Assembly (NCBI GenBank): GCA_016936695.1
Contig: JAFGXK010000065.1
Span: 1-7,181, forward strand
Length of the DNA: 7,181 nucleotides
Source: Bacteroidales bacterium
GTDB taxonomy: Bacteria > Bacteroidota > Bacteroidia > Bacteroidales > VadinHA17
Direction of reading: 5' to 3'
Shown: piece after piece, positions 5,900 through 7,181 of the stretch
Layout: each line of letters begins with the position of its first letter
Numbering within the stretch: position 1 is the first letter of the stretch
Made by a program: the position numbers and the translations under genes
Notes under the pieces: model-generated
Database searches by the model: none
Seen by the model: the letters and a program-made list of their open reading frames with translations, nothing else
Told to the model about the DNA's origin: nothing

Positions 5900-7067
5900 A
5901 ATAGTCCTGAAATCGGGAAAGGAACAGTCCGTAAAACGGCTTCACCCATGGATCTTTTCGGGAGCCATTAAAAAGATTTACGGTGAGCCTTCTGAAGGTG
6001 ATATTGTAAGGGTCTTCGACAATAAGGATAATTTTCTTGCCGTAGGCCATTATCAGCCCGGTTCCATAGCAGTCAGGATATTGTCATTCAGCGATGTCAA
6101 TCCTGATATTGATTTCTTTCGTCAGGCTGTGTCGCGGGCTTATGAATACCGGAAGGCAGCAGGATTGACCGGTAATTCTTCTCTCAATGTTTTCAGGCTG
6201 ATTCATGCTGAGGGAGACGGCCTGCCCGGATTCATCGCCGACTACTATAATGGTGTGGTGGTCATGCAGATGCACTCGGTGGGCATGTACAGGATAAGAA
6301 AAGAACTCGCCGGCATAATCCGTGAAATACTTGGTCCACAGGTTACAGCAGTATACGACAAGAGCGGTTCAACAATTCCATTCATGTCGGGGATAAAGCC
6401 GGATAATGAGTTTCTCTTTGGTGATTCGGAGCCTGTAATTGTTACAGAATACGGCTTCAGGTTCAAAATAGACTGGATTGGCGGACAGAAAACAGGATTC
6501 TTTATCGATCAGCGCGAGAACCGAAGGCTTCTTGGCGAATATGCAAAGGACAGACGCGTTCTTAATATGTTCGGCTATACAGGAGGATTTTCAGTTTACG
6601 CAATGAAGGATGCACGGCTTGTCGACAGCGTCGACAGCTCGGCGCAGGCAGTTGAACTGGCGGACGAAAACGTAAAACTCAATTTCGGCGATGATCCCAG
6701 GCACACGTCAATCAAGGCCGATGCATTTGGGTTCCTTAACGATATCAGGGATAAATATGATCTTATAATTCTTGATCCGCCTGCATTTGCAAAGCATAAT
6801 AATGTGCTGTCCAATGCCCTGCAGGGTTACAAAAGGCTTAACATGAAAGCCATTGAAATGATAAGGCCCGGAGGCATAATTTTTACTTTCTCCTGTTCAC
6901 AGGTAGTCAACAGGGAAAACTTCAGGAAATCGGTTTTCGCAGCTGCAGCAAACACAGGGCGGTCTGTCAGGATACTACATCAGATGAGCCAGCCCCCTGA
7001 TCATCCGGTTAATATCTACCATCCGGAGAGTGAGTACCTGAAGGGACTGGTGCTGTATGTGGAATGA
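5889..7067 (+). CDS. rlmI: RlmI/RlmK-family class I SAM-dependent 23S rRNA methyltransferase
   Basis: This 392-residue protein has the full length and domain order of E. coli RlmI (396 residues): an N-terminal PUA RNA-binding domain (about 2-70, RLHPWIFSGAI and VRILSF), a central region (about 98-195, AEGDGLPGFIADYY and KSGSTIPFMSG) and a Rossmann methyltransferase domain (about 196-392). Visible motifs are GGQKTGFFIDQR (198-209), SAM-binding motif I NMFGYTGGFSVYA (226-238), acidic motif II (VDSVDSS, 245-251), DPPAFAK (296-302) and FSCSQ (334-338) with C336 as candidate catalytic cysteine. RlmI makes m5C at position 1962 of 23S rRNA in E. coli; the related RlmK activity makes m7G, and the site modified here is inferred only. 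The ATG at 5889 overlaps the exonuclease stop by 11 bp and no Shine-Dalgarno is visible, which fits translational coupling. Confidence 0.92.
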   Translation: METKIVLKSGKEQSVKRLHPWIFSGAIKKIYGEPSEGDIVRVFDNKDNFLAVGHYQPGSIAVRILSFSDVNPDIDFFRQAVSRAYEYRKAAGLTGNSSLNVFRLIHAEGDGLPGFIADYYNGVVVMQMHSVGMYRIRKELAGIIREILGPQVTAVYDKSGSTIPFMSGIKPDNEFLFGDSEPVIVTEYGFRFKIDWIGGQKTGFFIDQRENRRLLGEYAKDRRVLNMFGYTGGFSVYAMKDARLVDSVDSSAQAVELADENVKLNFGDDPRHTSIKADAFGFLNDIRDKYDLIILDPPAFAKHNNVLSNALQGYKRLNMKAIEMIRPGGIIFTFSCSQVVNRENFRKSVFAAAANTGRSVRILHQMSQPPDHPVNIYHPESEYLKGLVLYVE

Positions 7068-7077
7068 CAAATGTGAG

Positions 7078-7093
7078 AATTTGAAAATTTGAA
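7078..7093 (+). repeat. Tandem 8-bp repeat before the tex start codon
   Basis: Two exact copies of AATTTGAA end one base before the ATG at 7095. The repeat fills most of the 27-bp gap after the methyltransferase stop and makes an A/T-rich, unstructured start region with no Shine-Dalgarno, as is common in Bacteroidota. Gain or loss of a unit would change spacing but not the protein. Confidence 0.5.
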
Positions 7094-7094
7094 A

Positions 7095-7181
7095 ATGGAA
7101 TTGAGCAAGAATATTAAGCTTATAGCCTCAAAACTTGGCCTGCACGAATGGCAGGTTGAGAATACGATCCGTCTTATGGAC
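7095..7181 (+). CDS. tex: Tex-like RNA-binding protein, N-terminal 29 codons only
   Basis: Only 29 codons lie in the window, and the frame stays open at the edge. The residues IKLIASKLGLHEWQVENTIR closely resemble the N-terminal helix-turn-helix-like segment of Tex (S1-domain transcription accessory protein), where the pattern is I-A-x-x-L-G-L-x-x-x-Q-V-x-x-T-I-x-L followed by a Glu-Gly-Ala-Thr-containing motif that would fall just beyond the edge. Tex is a cytoplasmic nucleic-acid-binding protein of about 700-800 residues linked to transcription and RNA metabolism. The gene starts 27 bp after the methyltransferase stop on the same strand and may be cotranscribed; no terminator is seen between them. 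The short fragment limits certainty. Confidence 0.75.
   Translation, partial: MELSKNIKLIASKLGLHEWQVENTIRLMD

Overview
The window looks like a chromosomal segment of a Bacteroidota bacterium, most likely in or near the Bacteroidales/Marinilabiliales. This is inferred from gene content (a GH106-type rhamnosidase, a tandem DUF1080 lipoprotein and a DUF5063 protein), from a TAnnTTTG-type promoter element, and from A/T-rich start regions that mostly lack a Shine-Dalgarno sequence. No database search was possible. All family names rest on motifs read from the translations.

Layout: two divergent gene groups face away from a 138-bp control region (4564-4701). To the left, on the minus strand, a lipoprotein with two DUF1080 (3-keto-disaccharide hydrolase-like) domains is followed after 30 bp by a very large GH106 alpha-L-rhamnosidase-like enzyme that runs off the left edge, lacking its C-terminal end. 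This pair looks like an extracytoplasmic carbohydrate-degradation operon. No SusC/SusD pair, regulator or transporter is visible, so its membership of a polysaccharide utilisation locus is undecided.

To the right, on the plus strand, lie four tightly packed genes: a DUF5063 protein of unknown function, a stand-alone DEDDy 3'-5' exonuclease, an RlmI/RlmK-family 23S rRNA methyltransferase and the first 29 codons of a probable tex gene (RNA-binding, ribosome/transcription-associated). The first three overlap, and both overlaps are the same 11-bp string, so translation is probably coupled. The content points to housekeeping RNA or ribosome metabolism, with DUF5063 as the uncharacterised partner.

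The intergenic region holds a good -7 element for the rightward operon, a weak candidate -7 for the leftward one, an 8-bp-arm inverted repeat with a third copy of its half-site near the lipoprotein start codon, and a GC-rich palindrome in the likely lipoprotein leader. No tRNA, rRNA, CRISPR array, insertion sequence or phage feature was seen. The most novel-looking points are the duplicated overlap junction, the DUF5063-exonuclease-methyltransferase module, and the pairing of a double DUF1080 lipoprotein with GH106.
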